From Mycolicibacterium baixiangningiae (lineage in GTDB: Bacteria; Actinomycetota; Actinomycetes; Mycobacteriales; Mycobacteriaceae), in assembly GCF_016313185.1 (NCBI RefSeq), contig NZ_CP066218.1:4030001-4094000 (forward strand): a stretch of DNA of 64,000 nucleotides, in the 5' to 3' direction. Under the pieces are notes generated by a model, which did not search any database, had not been told where the DNA came from, and saw nothing but the letters and a program-made list of their open reading frames with translations. This document shows positions 8,331 through 15,419 of this stretch, in pieces. Positions within the stretch are counted from its first letter, which is position 1; each line of letters opens with the position of its first letter. Made by a program: the position numbers and the translations under genes.

Positions 8331-8826
8331 GGCGATGCCAATGACGAGGACGAAGAGCCGGTTGGCCAACGACGCCTGGGAAGCCCTCCTGACTGCGCAT
8401 GCAGTCCTGCTGAGACAGATGCGCGCGGCCGACATATGGGATGAGGTGTCCATCCGCGAGTACGACGTGCTCTACACGCTGTCCAAATGCGACGGCCCGC
8501 TGCGACAGGGTGAACTCAACCAGCACGTCCTGCTCAGCCAACCTGCCATGTCCCGGATGGTCGACCGGCTGGCGGCGCGCCGCCTGATCACCCGATCCAC
8601 CGACCCCGTCGACGGACGGGGCGTCCTCCTCTCGCTGACAACCAAGGGCGCAGCAGTGCAGCGGCGGATCGGCGCTCAGCATGCCGTCGACGTCGCCCGG
8701 ATCGTGTCAGCGCGTCTGACCCGGCAAGAACTCGAAGAGCTCGAACGCCTCATGCACAAACTGTCCGGCTACCAGCCGACCGTTACCGGAAGATTTTCGA
8801 CTACTCACGACGAGGCAGACAAATGA
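8323..8826 (+). CDS. MarR family transcriptional regulator
   Basis: A 167-residue MarR protein. The winged helix is evident in REYDVLYTLSKCDGPLRQGELNQ followed by LSQPAMSRMVDRLAARRLITR and the wing DPVDGRGVLLSLT. The ATG at 8323 overlaps the upstream stop (ATGGATGA), and its own end overlaps the GNAT start (ATGA), indicating translational coupling. It probably represses its own operon at the palindrome 7098-7111. A MarR that senses a phenolic or oxidant ligand and controls a flavin monooxygenase would fit but is inferred. Confidence 0.92.
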   Translation: MDEAMPMTRTKSRLANDAWEALLTAHAVLLRQMRAADIWDEVSIREYDVLYTLSKCDGPLRQGELNQHVLLSQPAMSRMVDRLAARRLITRSTDPVDGRGVLLSLTTKGAAVQRRIGAQHAVDVARIVSARLTRQELEELERLMHKLSGYQPTVTGRFSTTHDEADK

Positions 8827-9209
8827 CCCAGCAGCTCAACGACAACACCGGTGCACGTGTGACGGTGAATCTCGATGAAGCACAACCGATCAGCGCCTAC
8901 ACCGTGAGCCTGGCCGACGGATCACGTGTCGGCCGTGCTGAGTTCATCGACCCTTCGAACGGAGAGCGCATCTTCTTCCACACCGAGGTCGACAAGGAGT
9001 ACAGCGGGCGAGGTCTGGCGGGCCTGCTTCTCCGCGAGGCGCTCACCGACAGCATCCGCAACAACCTCACCATCGTTCCGCTGTGCCCACTGTTCGCCAC
9101 GCATCTGAAGAAGCACGGCACTGCATTCCTCGCCGATGGCGGACGGTTCCGCCGGCCGACGAAAGCCGACATCACGCTCGTGACCCGCGCTACCCAGAGG
9201 AACGCCTGA
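8823..9209 (+). CDS. GNAT-fold N-acetyltransferase-like protein (YjdJ/NATD1 type)
   Basis: A 128-residue protein of the small GNAT-like family found across bacteria. It shows GRAEFIDPSNGERIFFHTEV, the acetyl-CoA binding turn YSGRGLAGLLLREAL, and the late IVPLCPLFATHLKKH that is characteristic of this subfamily. It is short for a GNAT because the family has a minimal fold. It is the last gene of the LLM-MarR-GNAT operon, starting in the ATGA overlap. The substrate is unknown. Confidence 0.88.
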   Translation: MTQQLNDNTGARVTVNLDEAQPISAYTVSLADGSRVGRAEFIDPSNGERIFFHTEVDKEYSGRGLAGLLLREALTDSIRNNLTIVPLCPLFATHLKKHGTAFLADGGRFRRPTKADITLVTRATQRNA

Positions 9210-9330
9210 GCACTCACGGCCGTTGCCTCGGCCTGTCGGCGCTGGCAAAGTGTCCAACGGCGTCCCGCGAACAGACGCGTGAGGAGGGGCATGCGGTCAC
9301 CGATTCCTGACTGCCTGACCGAAGCACTCG

Positions 9331-9359
9331 GCGGGCGGTGAGGCGTGCCGCGCTGGATC
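9331..9359 (+). repeat. 29-bp direct repeat, right copy (functional dinP start)
   Basis: Exact duplicate of 2671-2699, one mismatch away from extending four more bases. Here the repeat supplies the dinP start codon at 9345 and the bases upstream of it that formerly ended tetR. The two copies are 6660 bp apart. Confidence 0.9.
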
Positions 9360-10394
9360 CTGCACGTCGACCTCGACCAGTTCCTCGCCTCGGTGGAACT
9401 GCGCCGGCACCCCGAACTGTTGGGGTTGCCCGTCATCGTCGGCGGCAGCGGTGACCCGACCGAACCCCGCAAGGTGGTCACCTGCGCGTCGTATCGGGCG
9501 CGGGAGTTCGGAGTCCACGCCGGGATGCCGCTGCGCGTGGCGGCGCGGCGGTGTCCGGACGCGACGTTCCTGCCGTCGGATACCGCCGCCTACGACGAGG
9601 CGTCCGAACAGGTGATGGGGCTGCTTCGGGACCTGGGCCACCCCGTGGAGGTGTGGGGCTGGGACGAGGCGTACCTCGGCGCCGACGTCGACGATCCGTT
9701 CGCGTTGGCCGAGCGCATCCGCGAGGTGGTCGCCGGTACCGGCCTTTCGTGCTCGGTCGGGATCAGCGACAACAAGCAGCGCGCCAAGGTCGCCACCGGC
9801 TTCGGGAAACCGGCCGGGGTTTTCATGCTCACCGACGCCAACTGGATGGCGGTGATGGGTGACAGGCCGGTCGACGCGCTCTGGGGAGTGGGACCCAAGA
9901 CCGCCAAGAAGCTCGCCACGCTTGGTGTCACCACGGTGGCCGATCTGGCCGGCACCGACGCCACGGCGCTGACGACGGCGTTCGGACCCACTACCGGGCT
10001 CTGGATCCTGTTGCTGGCCAAGGGCGGCGGCGACAGCCAGGTCAGCGCGGATCCGTGGGTGCCGCGGTCGCGCAGCCATGTGGTCACCTTTCCGCAGGAC
10101 CTCACCGACCGCGCCGACATGGATGCCGCCGTGGCGCGCCTGGCCGAACAGACACTGGCCGAGGTCGTCGAGGCGGGCCGGGTGGTCACCCGCGTCGCGG
10201 TGACGGTACGCACGAGCACCTTCTACACCCGCACGAAGATCCGCAAGCTGCCCGCCGCGAGCGTCGACGCCGACCTCGTCACCGCCACGGCGCTCGAGGT
10301 GCTCGCGCTGTTCGACCTCGACAGGCCGATCCGGCTGCTGGGGGTGCGCCTCGAGCTGGCCATGCCGGAACCGGTTGTCACCGCGAACCCCTAG
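9345..10394 (+). CDS. dinP: Y-family DNA polymerase IV homologue
   Basis: A 349-residue lesion-bypass polymerase. The palm acidic residues lie in HVDLDQF (residues 7-13) and WGWDEAYLG. VTCASYRAREFGVHAGMPL is the fingers motif. GVGPKTAKKLATLGVTTVADL is the helix-hairpin-helix, and SRSHVVTFPQDL opens the little finger. The length and order match mycobacterial DinP (Rv3056), which is reported to lack a recognisable clamp-binding tail; none is visible here. The GTG start at 9345 is inside the repeat and follows GTGAGG. Confidence 0.95.
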   Translation: MPRWILHVDLDQFLASVELRRHPELLGLPVIVGGSGDPTEPRKVVTCASYRAREFGVHAGMPLRVAARRCPDATFLPSDTAAYDEASEQVMGLLRDLGHPVEVWGWDEAYLGADVDDPFALAERIREVVAGTGLSCSVGISDNKQRAKVATGFGKPAGVFMLTDANWMAVMGDRPVDALWGVGPKTAKKLATLGVTTVADLAGTDATALTTAFGPTTGLWILLLAKGGGDSQVSADPWVPRSRSHVVTFPQDLTDRADMDAAVARLAEQTLAEVVEAGRVVTRVAVTVRTSTFYTRTKIRKLPAASVDADLVTATALEVLALFDLDRPIRLLGVRLELAMPEPVVTANP

Positions 10395-10404
10395 CGTGGA
10401 CGGC

Positions 10405-11577
10405 ATGCTCCAGACCGTGGCCGTCCGCGGCTACCGCTCGCTGCGCGACGTGGTGTTGCCGCTGCGCCGGCTGACCGTGGTGACCGGTGCCAACGGCAGC
10501 GGCAAGTCCTCGCTGTACCGCGCGCTCGGACTGCTGGCCGACTGCGGTCGCGGTGAGGTCATCGGGTCGCTGGCCCGCGAGGGCGGGCTGCAGTCGGTAC
10601 TGTGGGCGGGCCCCGAGCACACTGCCGGCGCCCGCCGCACCGGTATGACGGAGGGCGGCGTCCGCACCGGGCCCGTGTCGCTCCAATTGGGCTACGCCGC
10701 AGACGATCTGGGCTATCTCGTCGACCTCGGCCTGCCGCAGTACGCCGGTCCCCGCTCGCTGTTCGCCCGCGATCCGCAGATCAAACGGGAAGCAGTGTTC
10801 GCCGGAAAGATGATGCGCCCAGCCTCCACCCTGGTGCGTCGGGGCGGTCCGTACGCCGAGACCGGCGCCGAATCCGGGCGCGGCTTCGACGAACTGACCC
10901 GCTCGCTGCCGTTGCACCGCAGCGTGCTGTCCGAGTACACCGGCGCGCTGCCGGAACTCGCCGCGGTGCGTGACCGGCTACAGAACTGGCGGTTCTACGA
11001 CGGCTTCCGGGTGGACGGGGCGGCCCCCGCGCGCCATCCGCAGGTGGGGACGCGGACGCCGGTGCTTTCCGCCGACGGCAGTGACCTGGGCGCGGCCGTG
11101 CAGACGATCGTCGAGGCGGGTTTCGACGATCTCGCCCGCGCGGTCGCCGACGCCTTCGACGGCGCGACGGTCGAGATCGCCGTCCACGACGGCCTTTTCG
11201 ACCTGCAGCTACGCCAGCCGGGGATGCTGCGGCCATTGCGGTGTGCCGAATTGTCCGACGGCACACTGCGGTTTCTGCTCTGGGCAGCGGCGCTGCTCAG
11301 CACCGAACCGCCGTCATTGATGGTGCTCAACGAACCGGAGACCTCACTGCACCCGGATCTCGTCCGGCCATTGGCGGCGTTGGTCACCGCGGCCGCCAGA
11401 CAGACACAGGTCGTCGTCGTCACGCACTCCCCCGCGATGATCGACCTGCTGGGCGCCGTGCCACTGGACGAGGACGGCGACGTGCTCCGACTGGAGCTCT
11501 ACAAGGAGTTCGGCGAAACTCGCGTCGACGGCCAGAATCTGCTGAGCACCCCGCCGTGGGACTGGGGCAAGCGCTGA
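10405..11577 (+). CDS. AAA family ATPase (RecF/SMC-like, ABC-type ATPase fold)
   Basis: A 390-residue predicted ATPase. Walker A is GANGSGKS at about residues 31-38, after a RecF-like opening VAVRGYRSLRDVVLPL. The signature-like ELSDGTLRFLLWAAALL precedes Walker B SLMVLNEPETSLHPDL and the switch VVVTHS. There is no nuclease (TOPRIM) domain, so it is not an OLD-type nuclease. The ATG at 10405 is 11 bp after the dinP stop, making a two-gene unit with dinP, which hints at a DNA-repair link. The molecular role is unknown. Confidence 0.88.
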   Translation: MLQTVAVRGYRSLRDVVLPLRRLTVVTGANGSGKSSLYRALGLLADCGRGEVIGSLAREGGLQSVLWAGPEHTAGARRTGMTEGGVRTGPVSLQLGYAADDLGYLVDLGLPQYAGPRSLFARDPQIKREAVFAGKMMRPASTLVRRGGPYAETGAESGRGFDELTRSLPLHRSVLSEYTGALPELAAVRDRLQNWRFYDGFRVDGAAPARHPQVGTRTPVLSADGSDLGAAVQTIVEAGFDDLARAVADAFDGATVEIAVHDGLFDLQLRQPGMLRPLRCAELSDGTLRFLLWAAALLSTEPPSLMVLNEPETSLHPDLVRPLAALVTAAARQTQVVVVTHSPAMIDLLGAVPLDEDGDVLRLELYKEFGETRVDGQNLLSTPPWDWGKR

Positions 11578-11580
11578 ACG

Positions 11581-12438
11581 CTACCGGCGGGAGGGCCGCA
11601 GGGCGCGGGAGAACAGCACGTTGGTCCGTCGCATCGCGACGCTGTACGGCCACCACATGGTGCGCTTGAACAGGTACAGCGCCCGGATGTCCTGTGAGGT
11701 GTAGATCAGGTACCGGTTGCGGCGGACACCGTCCAGGATGCTCTCGGCGGCCCGTTCGGGTGAGACGGCGTGGCCGGCGAAGCGCTTCGTCCACTTCTGC
11801 ACGTTCGGGTCCTCGCGGTCGACGCCGGCGATCTGAACCGTCTCCACCAGTGGGGTTTTCACGGCACCGGGCACCACCACCGACACGCCGATCCGATGGC
11901 GGGCGAGGTCGAAGCGCAGCACTTCCGACAGCCCCCGCAATCCGTACTTACTGGCGCTGTAGGCGGCGTGCCAGGGCAGGGCGACCAGCCCGGCGGCCGA
12001 GGACACGTTGACCAGGTGGCCGCCCCGGCGGGCCTTGACCATCGGCGGTACGAAGGTCTCGATGACGTGGATGGGCCCCATCAGGTTGACGTCGATCATC
12101 GACTTCCAGTGCTGGTGGGTCAGCTGGTCGACGGTGCCCCACGCCGAGACGCCCGCGATGTTCATGACGATGTCCATCGCGGGATGGGTGCGGTGGATGT
12201 CGTCGGCGAACTGCACGACGGCGTCGTAGTCGGAGATGTCGAGAGCCCGGTGCACGGCGACCTTCCCCCCGAGCGCGCGGGCATCGGACACGGTGGTCTC
12301 CAGCCCGTCGGCGTCGCGATCGGTGAGGAACAGTTCGGCGCCCTCGCGGGCCAGCCGCAGGGCGGTCGCGCGGCCGATACCGCTGGCGGCGCCGGTGAGG
12401 AGACAACGCTTACCGGTGAATCCGTTGCCCTGCATCAT
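11581..12438 (-). CDS. Short-chain dehydrogenase/reductase (Rv3057c-type)
   Basis: A 285-residue SDR. It has TGAASGIG, an acidic LTDRD after strand 2 suggesting NAD(H), NIAG, and catalytic Ser plus YSASKYG. The C-terminal extension of about 50 residues (YTSQDIRALYLFKRTMWWP) is amphipathic and may associate with membrane or lipid. Position next to TetR and cyp136 matches M. tuberculosis Rv3057c-Rv3059. The gene converges with the ATPase gene across 3 bp. The substrate is probably hydrophobic, but this is inferred. Confidence 0.9.
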   Translation of the reverse strand: MMQGNGFTGKRCLLTGAASGIGRATALRLAREGAELFLTDRDADGLETTVSDARALGGKVAVHRALDISDYDAVVQFADDIHRTHPAMDIVMNIAGVSAWGTVDQLTHQHWKSMIDVNLMGPIHVIETFVPPMVKARRGGHLVNVSSAAGLVALPWHAAYSASKYGLRGLSEVLRFDLARHRIGVSVVVPGAVKTPLVETVQIAGVDREDPNVQKWTKRFAGHAVSPERAAESILDGVRRNRYLIYTSQDIRALYLFKRTMWWPYSVAMRRTNVLFSRALRPSRR

Positions 12439-12468
12439 GGCGGTGACCCTACCTGCAGGGCCGAATCC

Positions 12469-13104
12469 TCAGCGGTCTCGCAGGTCGGAGCCGCCCCACA
12501 GGGCGTAGAGCCAGAGCCGCTCGACCACCTCGACCGCACGCGCCGGGTCCTCGCCCCGGCCGACGAACGCACTGTCCTGGGTCAGCGTCATCGACGTCGT
12601 CGCGGTCAGCATTCGCACCAGTGCGGGCAGATCGTCGGAGATGGGGCGCGCGCCATCGTCCTGACGCACCAGTCCGACGATCTTGTCGATGACGGTGTCC
12701 TCGAAGTCGTTCATGATCTCGCGGATCTGCGCGTCGGTGCTCTGCGCCATCTTGCAGGCCCGCATGATCGGGTCGTTGCTGGCGAACACGGCCGCGGCGT
12801 ACCCCACCATGCGCTGGGCGAAATCGGACGGTGACTCCCCTGCCTCGCGCGGAGCGAAGTCGTGGGTGAGCTTGTCGAGTTCGGCCATCGCGTCGGCGAC
12901 GATCACGGCCAGCACGGCGTATTTGGAATCGAAGTAGAAGTAGAAGCCGGACCGGGCGACGCCGGCCCGCTCACTGATCGTGCTCACGGACAATTCGGCG
13001 AACGGCTGCTCCTGGAGCAGCGCGCGGACCGCGGCGACGATCGCGTCGCGTTGCCGGTCGCCCCGGCTGCGACGGATCTCGGGGGTGGCCGATTCGGCGG
13101 TCAT
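12469..13104 (-). CDS. TetR family transcriptional regulator (Rv3058c-type)
   Basis: A 211-residue TetR regulator whose helix-turn-helix reads LSVSTISERAGVARSGFYFY followed by FDSKYAVLAVI, resembling the EthR-like branch (YFYF). The ATG at 13104 is chosen because the longer reading lacks family similarity. It is divergent from cyp136, with a perfect 7-bp-arm palindrome at 13142-13159 between the two starts, the likely operator. It lies 30 bp upstream of the SDR gene in the same direction, so the SDR is probably in its regulon. Confidence 0.92.
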   Translation of the reverse strand: MTAESATPEIRRSRGDRQRDAIVAAVRALLQEQPFAELSVSTISERAGVARSGFYFYFDSKYAVLAVIVADAMAELDKLTHDFAPREAGESPSDFAQRMVGYAAAVFASNDPIMRACKMAQSTDAQIREIMNDFEDTVIDKIVGLVRQDDGARPISDDLPALVRMLTATTSMTLTQDSAFVGRGEDPARAVEVVERLWLYALWGGSDLRDR

Positions 13105-13141
13105 GACATTCAACCTTGGCACCGCCGCACGCCAGAACAAA

Positions 13142-13173
13142 ACTTGACATGCGTCAAGTGGGCCCGTCAGGAT
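13142..13173 (+). promoter_or_regulatory. TetR operator overlapping the cyp136 promoter
   Basis: ACTTGACATGCGTCAAGT (13142-13159) has perfect arms ACTTGAC/GTCAAGT around ATGC. It includes TTGACA, a consensus -35 for cyp136 (13144-13149). An 18-bp spacer leads to CAGGAT (13168-13173), a plausible -10. The palindrome lies 38 bp from the TetR start and 64 bp from cyp136, so it can control both. Confidence 0.65.
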
Positions 13174-13222
13174 GAGCAGAGGTGACGTCCACCACAGCGT
13201 TGTGACTAGCAGGAGCGTTCAG

Positions 13223-14716
13223 ATGGCGACCATCAGCACCCCGGAGTATCTGCTCGACCAGGCCAGGCGGCGGTTCACCCCCACGCTGAACACGATCCCC
13301 GGCATGGGAATCGTCGAGAAGCGCCTGCGTGGCAAGTTGCAGAACCAGGAGTGGAAGCAGTTCGTGCTGGCCGAGCCGCCTGCCGGAAGCGGGCTCAAGC
13401 CGGTGATGGGCGATTCGGGCCTTCCGGTGCTCGGCCACATGATCGAGACCTTCCGCGGCGGTCCCGACTACCTGCTGCAGGTCTACAAGACCTACGGCCC
13501 GCTGCACTATGCCTTCTCCCCCGCACTGCCCGCCGTCGTCGCGCTCGGGCCCGACGCCACGCAGGCCGTCTTCTCGAACAAGAACAAGGACTTCTCGCAG
13601 CGGGGCTGGCATCCGGTCATCGGACCGTTCTTCAACCGCGGGTTGATGATGCTCGATTTCGAGGAGCACATGTACCACCGCCGCATCATGCAGGAGGCGT
13701 TCACCCGCACCCGGCTGACCGGTTACGTCGAGCACATCGACCGGGTCGCGTCCCAGGTGATCGCGAGCGACTGGGTCGAGAACGACCCGCGGTTCCTGTT
13801 CTATCCGGCGGTCAAGGAACTCACCCTCGACATCGCGTCGGTGGTGTTCATGGGCCACGAGCCCGGCACCGACAACGAACTGGTCACCAAGGTCAACGAC
13901 GCGTTCACCATGACGACACGCGCCGGCGGGGCGATCATCCGCACCGGTCTGCCGCCGTTCAAGTGGTGGCGCGGCCTGCAGGCCCGCAAGGTGCTCGACA
14001 ACTACTTCGAGCAGCGGGTCAGGGAAAAGCGCGGGTCCGACGGCACCGACATGCTCACGGTGTTGTGCCACACCGCGGACGAGGACGGCAACACCTTCTC
14101 CGACCAGGACATCGTCAATCACATGATCTTCTTGATGATGGCGGCGCACGACACCTCGACGTCGACGCTGACGACGATGGCCTACCATCTGTCGCGCAAC
14201 CCGGAGTGGCAGGAACGCTGCCGCGAGGAGTCCGACCGCTTGGGCGACGGTCCGCTCGACATCGAGGCGCTGGAGAAGCTGGAGACCCTCGACCTGGTGA
14301 TCAACGAGGCGCTGCGGCTGGTGACGCCGCTGCCGTTCAACGTCCGGCAGGCCGTCCGCGACACCGAACTACTGGGCCATTTCATTCCGGCGAACACGGA
14401 TGTGGTGCTCTGGCCGTCGGTGAACCACCACCTTCCGGAGCTGTGGACCGATCCCGAGAAGTTCGATCCGGCGCGCTTCGCCGAACCGCGCAACGAACAC
14501 AAACAGCACCGGTACGCGTTCGCGCCGTTCGGCGGCGGTGCGCACAAGTGCATCGGGATGGTGTTCGGCCAGCTGGAGATCAAGACCGTCATGCACCGAC
14601 TGCTCCGCAAGTACCGATTGGAGCCGCCGCGCCCGGGTTACGTCTCGAAGCTCGACTACGGCGGCATGCCGGTGCCGCTGGACGGTATGCCGATCGTGCT
14701 GCGCCCCCTGCGCTGA
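13223..14716 (+). CDS. cyp136: Cytochrome P450 CYP136
   Basis: A 497-residue P450 with no membrane anchor. The I-helix oxygen-activation motif is MMAAHDTST, and ExxR is in NEALR. PERF-type WTDPEKFDPARF is followed by the heme loop FAPFGGGAHKCIGM with the thiolate Cys. The length and context match M. tuberculosis CYP136 (Rv3059, 492 aa as I recall), which belongs to a CYP51-like group. The ATG at 13223 has AGGAG 8 nt upstream. The substrate is not established; a sterol-like or lipid substrate is a guess. It is probably repressed by the adjacent TetR. Confidence 0.93.
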   Translation: MATISTPEYLLDQARRRFTPTLNTIPGMGIVEKRLRGKLQNQEWKQFVLAEPPAGSGLKPVMGDSGLPVLGHMIETFRGGPDYLLQVYKTYGPLHYAFSPALPAVVALGPDATQAVFSNKNKDFSQRGWHPVIGPFFNRGLMMLDFEEHMYHRRIMQEAFTRTRLTGYVEHIDRVASQVIASDWVENDPRFLFYPAVKELTLDIASVVFMGHEPGTDNELVTKVNDAFTMTTRAGGAIIRTGLPPFKWWRGLQARKVLDNYFEQRVREKRGSDGTDMLTVLCHTADEDGNTFSDQDIVNHMIFLMMAAHDTSTSTLTTMAYHLSRNPEWQERCREESDRLGDGPLDIEALEKLETLDLVINEALRLVTPLPFNVRQAVRDTELLGHFIPANTDVVLWPSVNHHLPELWTDPEKFDPARFAEPRNEHKQHRYAFAPFGGGAHKCIGMVFGQLEIKTVMHRLLRKYRLEPPRPGYVSKLDYGGMPVPLDGMPIVLRPLR

Positions 14717-14720
14717 CCGA

Positions 14721-15206
14721 TCAGGCGGCGAGAAGCCGGTTCGCGCAGGCGATGACGGCCCTCAACGCCGACTGAGTGGCGTCCTCCGAGACGCCCATCG
14801 CCCATTCGGTGTGCATCCCGTCGGACCCGCGGATGAAGGTGGCGGTGTGCGCGCCGGCGGGGACCTGGTGGAACGACACCGTCTCCACGGCGATGCCCTG
14901 GTCGTAGAGCATCGCGGTCAGCGCCGCGACGGGACCGCACGCGGCCGCTGTCGCGGTGCTGATGCGGTCGCCGAACGCGAGGGTGGCCCGGTAGTTGCGC
15001 GCCTGCGGGCCCAATCGGCCCGCTGGGCGCTCGTTGTCGGTGCATGTCCACTGGCCGAGCCGCACGGGGCCCGTCGTGGGGGCGAATTCGGCGACGAAAT
15101 CATCCCAACTCATGTCGTCGGCCTCCGCACGGAGTCCGCGTGGCAACAGGTGAACGGACGCCGCGAACGTGGGCGTCAGGACAGGTGATGGCGATGTGGT
15201 GATCAT
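14721..15206 (-). CDS. Stand-alone LeuA-type regulatory (dimerisation/allosteric) domain protein
   Basis: A 161-residue protein with no catalytic barrel. The second half matches the C-terminal leucine-sensing domain of 2-isopropylmalate synthase: ATAAACGPVAALTAMLYDQG, then VETVSFHQV, and WAMGVSEDATQSALRAVIAC followed by ANRLL. The first 55 residues include MSWDDFVAEFAP and RLGQWTCTDNERPAGR, resembling the linker seen before that domain. The ATG at 15206 is preferred. It is preceded by a leader with a short Leu/Val-containing peptide and alternative hairpins (15251-15318), as expected for branched-chain control. It could bind leucine or modulate LeuA; this is inferred. Confidence 0.75.
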   Translation of the reverse strand: MITTSPSPVLTPTFAASVHLLPRGLRAEADDMSWDDFVAEFAPTTGPVRLGQWTCTDNERPAGRLGPQARNYRATLAFGDRISTATAAACGPVAALTAMLYDQGIAVETVSFHQVPAGAHTATFIRGSDGMHTEWAMGVSEDATQSALRAVIACANRLLAA

Positions 15207-15250
15207 GTGCCGGTCTTCTCGTTGAGGAGGTGACCGACGGGCGAAGCAAC

Positions 15251-15289
15251 GACCCACAGCGAGGGGTCGGTCTGGATCAGACCCCGCTG
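15251..15289 (-). promoter_or_regulatory. Putative transcription attenuator in the leader of the LeuA-domain gene
   Basis: Mutually exclusive structures can form. A long stem pairs 15280-15289 (CAGCGGGGTC in RNA sense) with 15257-15268 (GACCCCTCGCTG), with a 2-nt bulge. Alternatives are a short hairpin GGTCTG-ATC-CAGACC at 15269-15283 and a hairpin GACCC...GGGTC at 15251-15268. The stop codon of the upstream 13-codon leader peptide falls in the loop of the long stem, so ribosome position could choose between them. Which form terminates is not known. Confidence 0.55.
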
Positions 15290-15318
15290 CGGGTTGCTAC
15301 TACGAGTCGCCTTGGCAC
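15277..15318 (-). CDS. Candidate leader peptide MPRRLVVATRSGV
   Basis: A 13-codon frame GTG CCA AGG CGA CTC GTA GTA GCA ACC CGC AGC GGG GTC TGA. It is rich in Leu/Val codons (L5, V6, V7, V13). Its GTG lies 7 nt after a TAGCAT -10 box, so it would be the first codon of a leaderless transcript. It ends inside the attenuator stem. The length and Val/Leu codons fit attenuation by branched-chain amino acids. No expression evidence is available. Confidence 0.5.
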   Translation of the reverse strand: MPRRLVVATRSGV

Positions 15319-15325
15319 GAGGGCG

Positions 15326-15331
15326 ATGCTA
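15326..15331 (-). promoter_or_regulatory. -10 box (TAGCAT) for the leader/LeuA-domain transcript
   Basis: TAGCAT on the minus strand, with 7 nt to the leader-peptide GTG at 15318. This is the spacing of mycobacterial leaderless promoters. No clear -35 was identified. Confidence 0.5.
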
Positions 15332-15406
15332 GACCTCTGCGCCGCGGCGGCGCAAACAGATTCGCCGCTGACCAGTTCTCGCGGCGAGCGGCCACGGTTG
15401 CCGCAC

Positions 15407-15412
15407 TAGTGT
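15407..15412 (+). promoter_or_regulatory. -10 box (TAGTGT) for the TauE-type transporter gene
   Basis: TAGTGT followed by 7 nt and the ATG at 15420, with no Shine-Dalgarno sequence, consistent with a leaderless mRNA. It is divergent from the LeuA-domain promoter about 75 bp away. Confidence 0.55.
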
Positions 15413-15419
15413 CGTCGCA

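Larger units (their letters stand above)
2671..9330. mobile_element. Putative 6.66-kb genomic insertion between tetR and dinP
   Basis: The block lies between two perfect 29-bp direct repeats. It separates two genes that are neighbours in M. tuberculosis. It carries an SGNH hydrolase, MerR, SDR, DUF5996, LLM oxidoreductase, MarR and GNAT protein, plus noncoding gaps. No integrase, transposase or inverted terminal repeat is visible inside, so the mechanism is unknown. The duplicated 29 bp reconstitutes both the tetR end and the dinP start, as expected for insertion at an attachment-like site. That it is an insertion is inferred. Confidence 0.6.
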
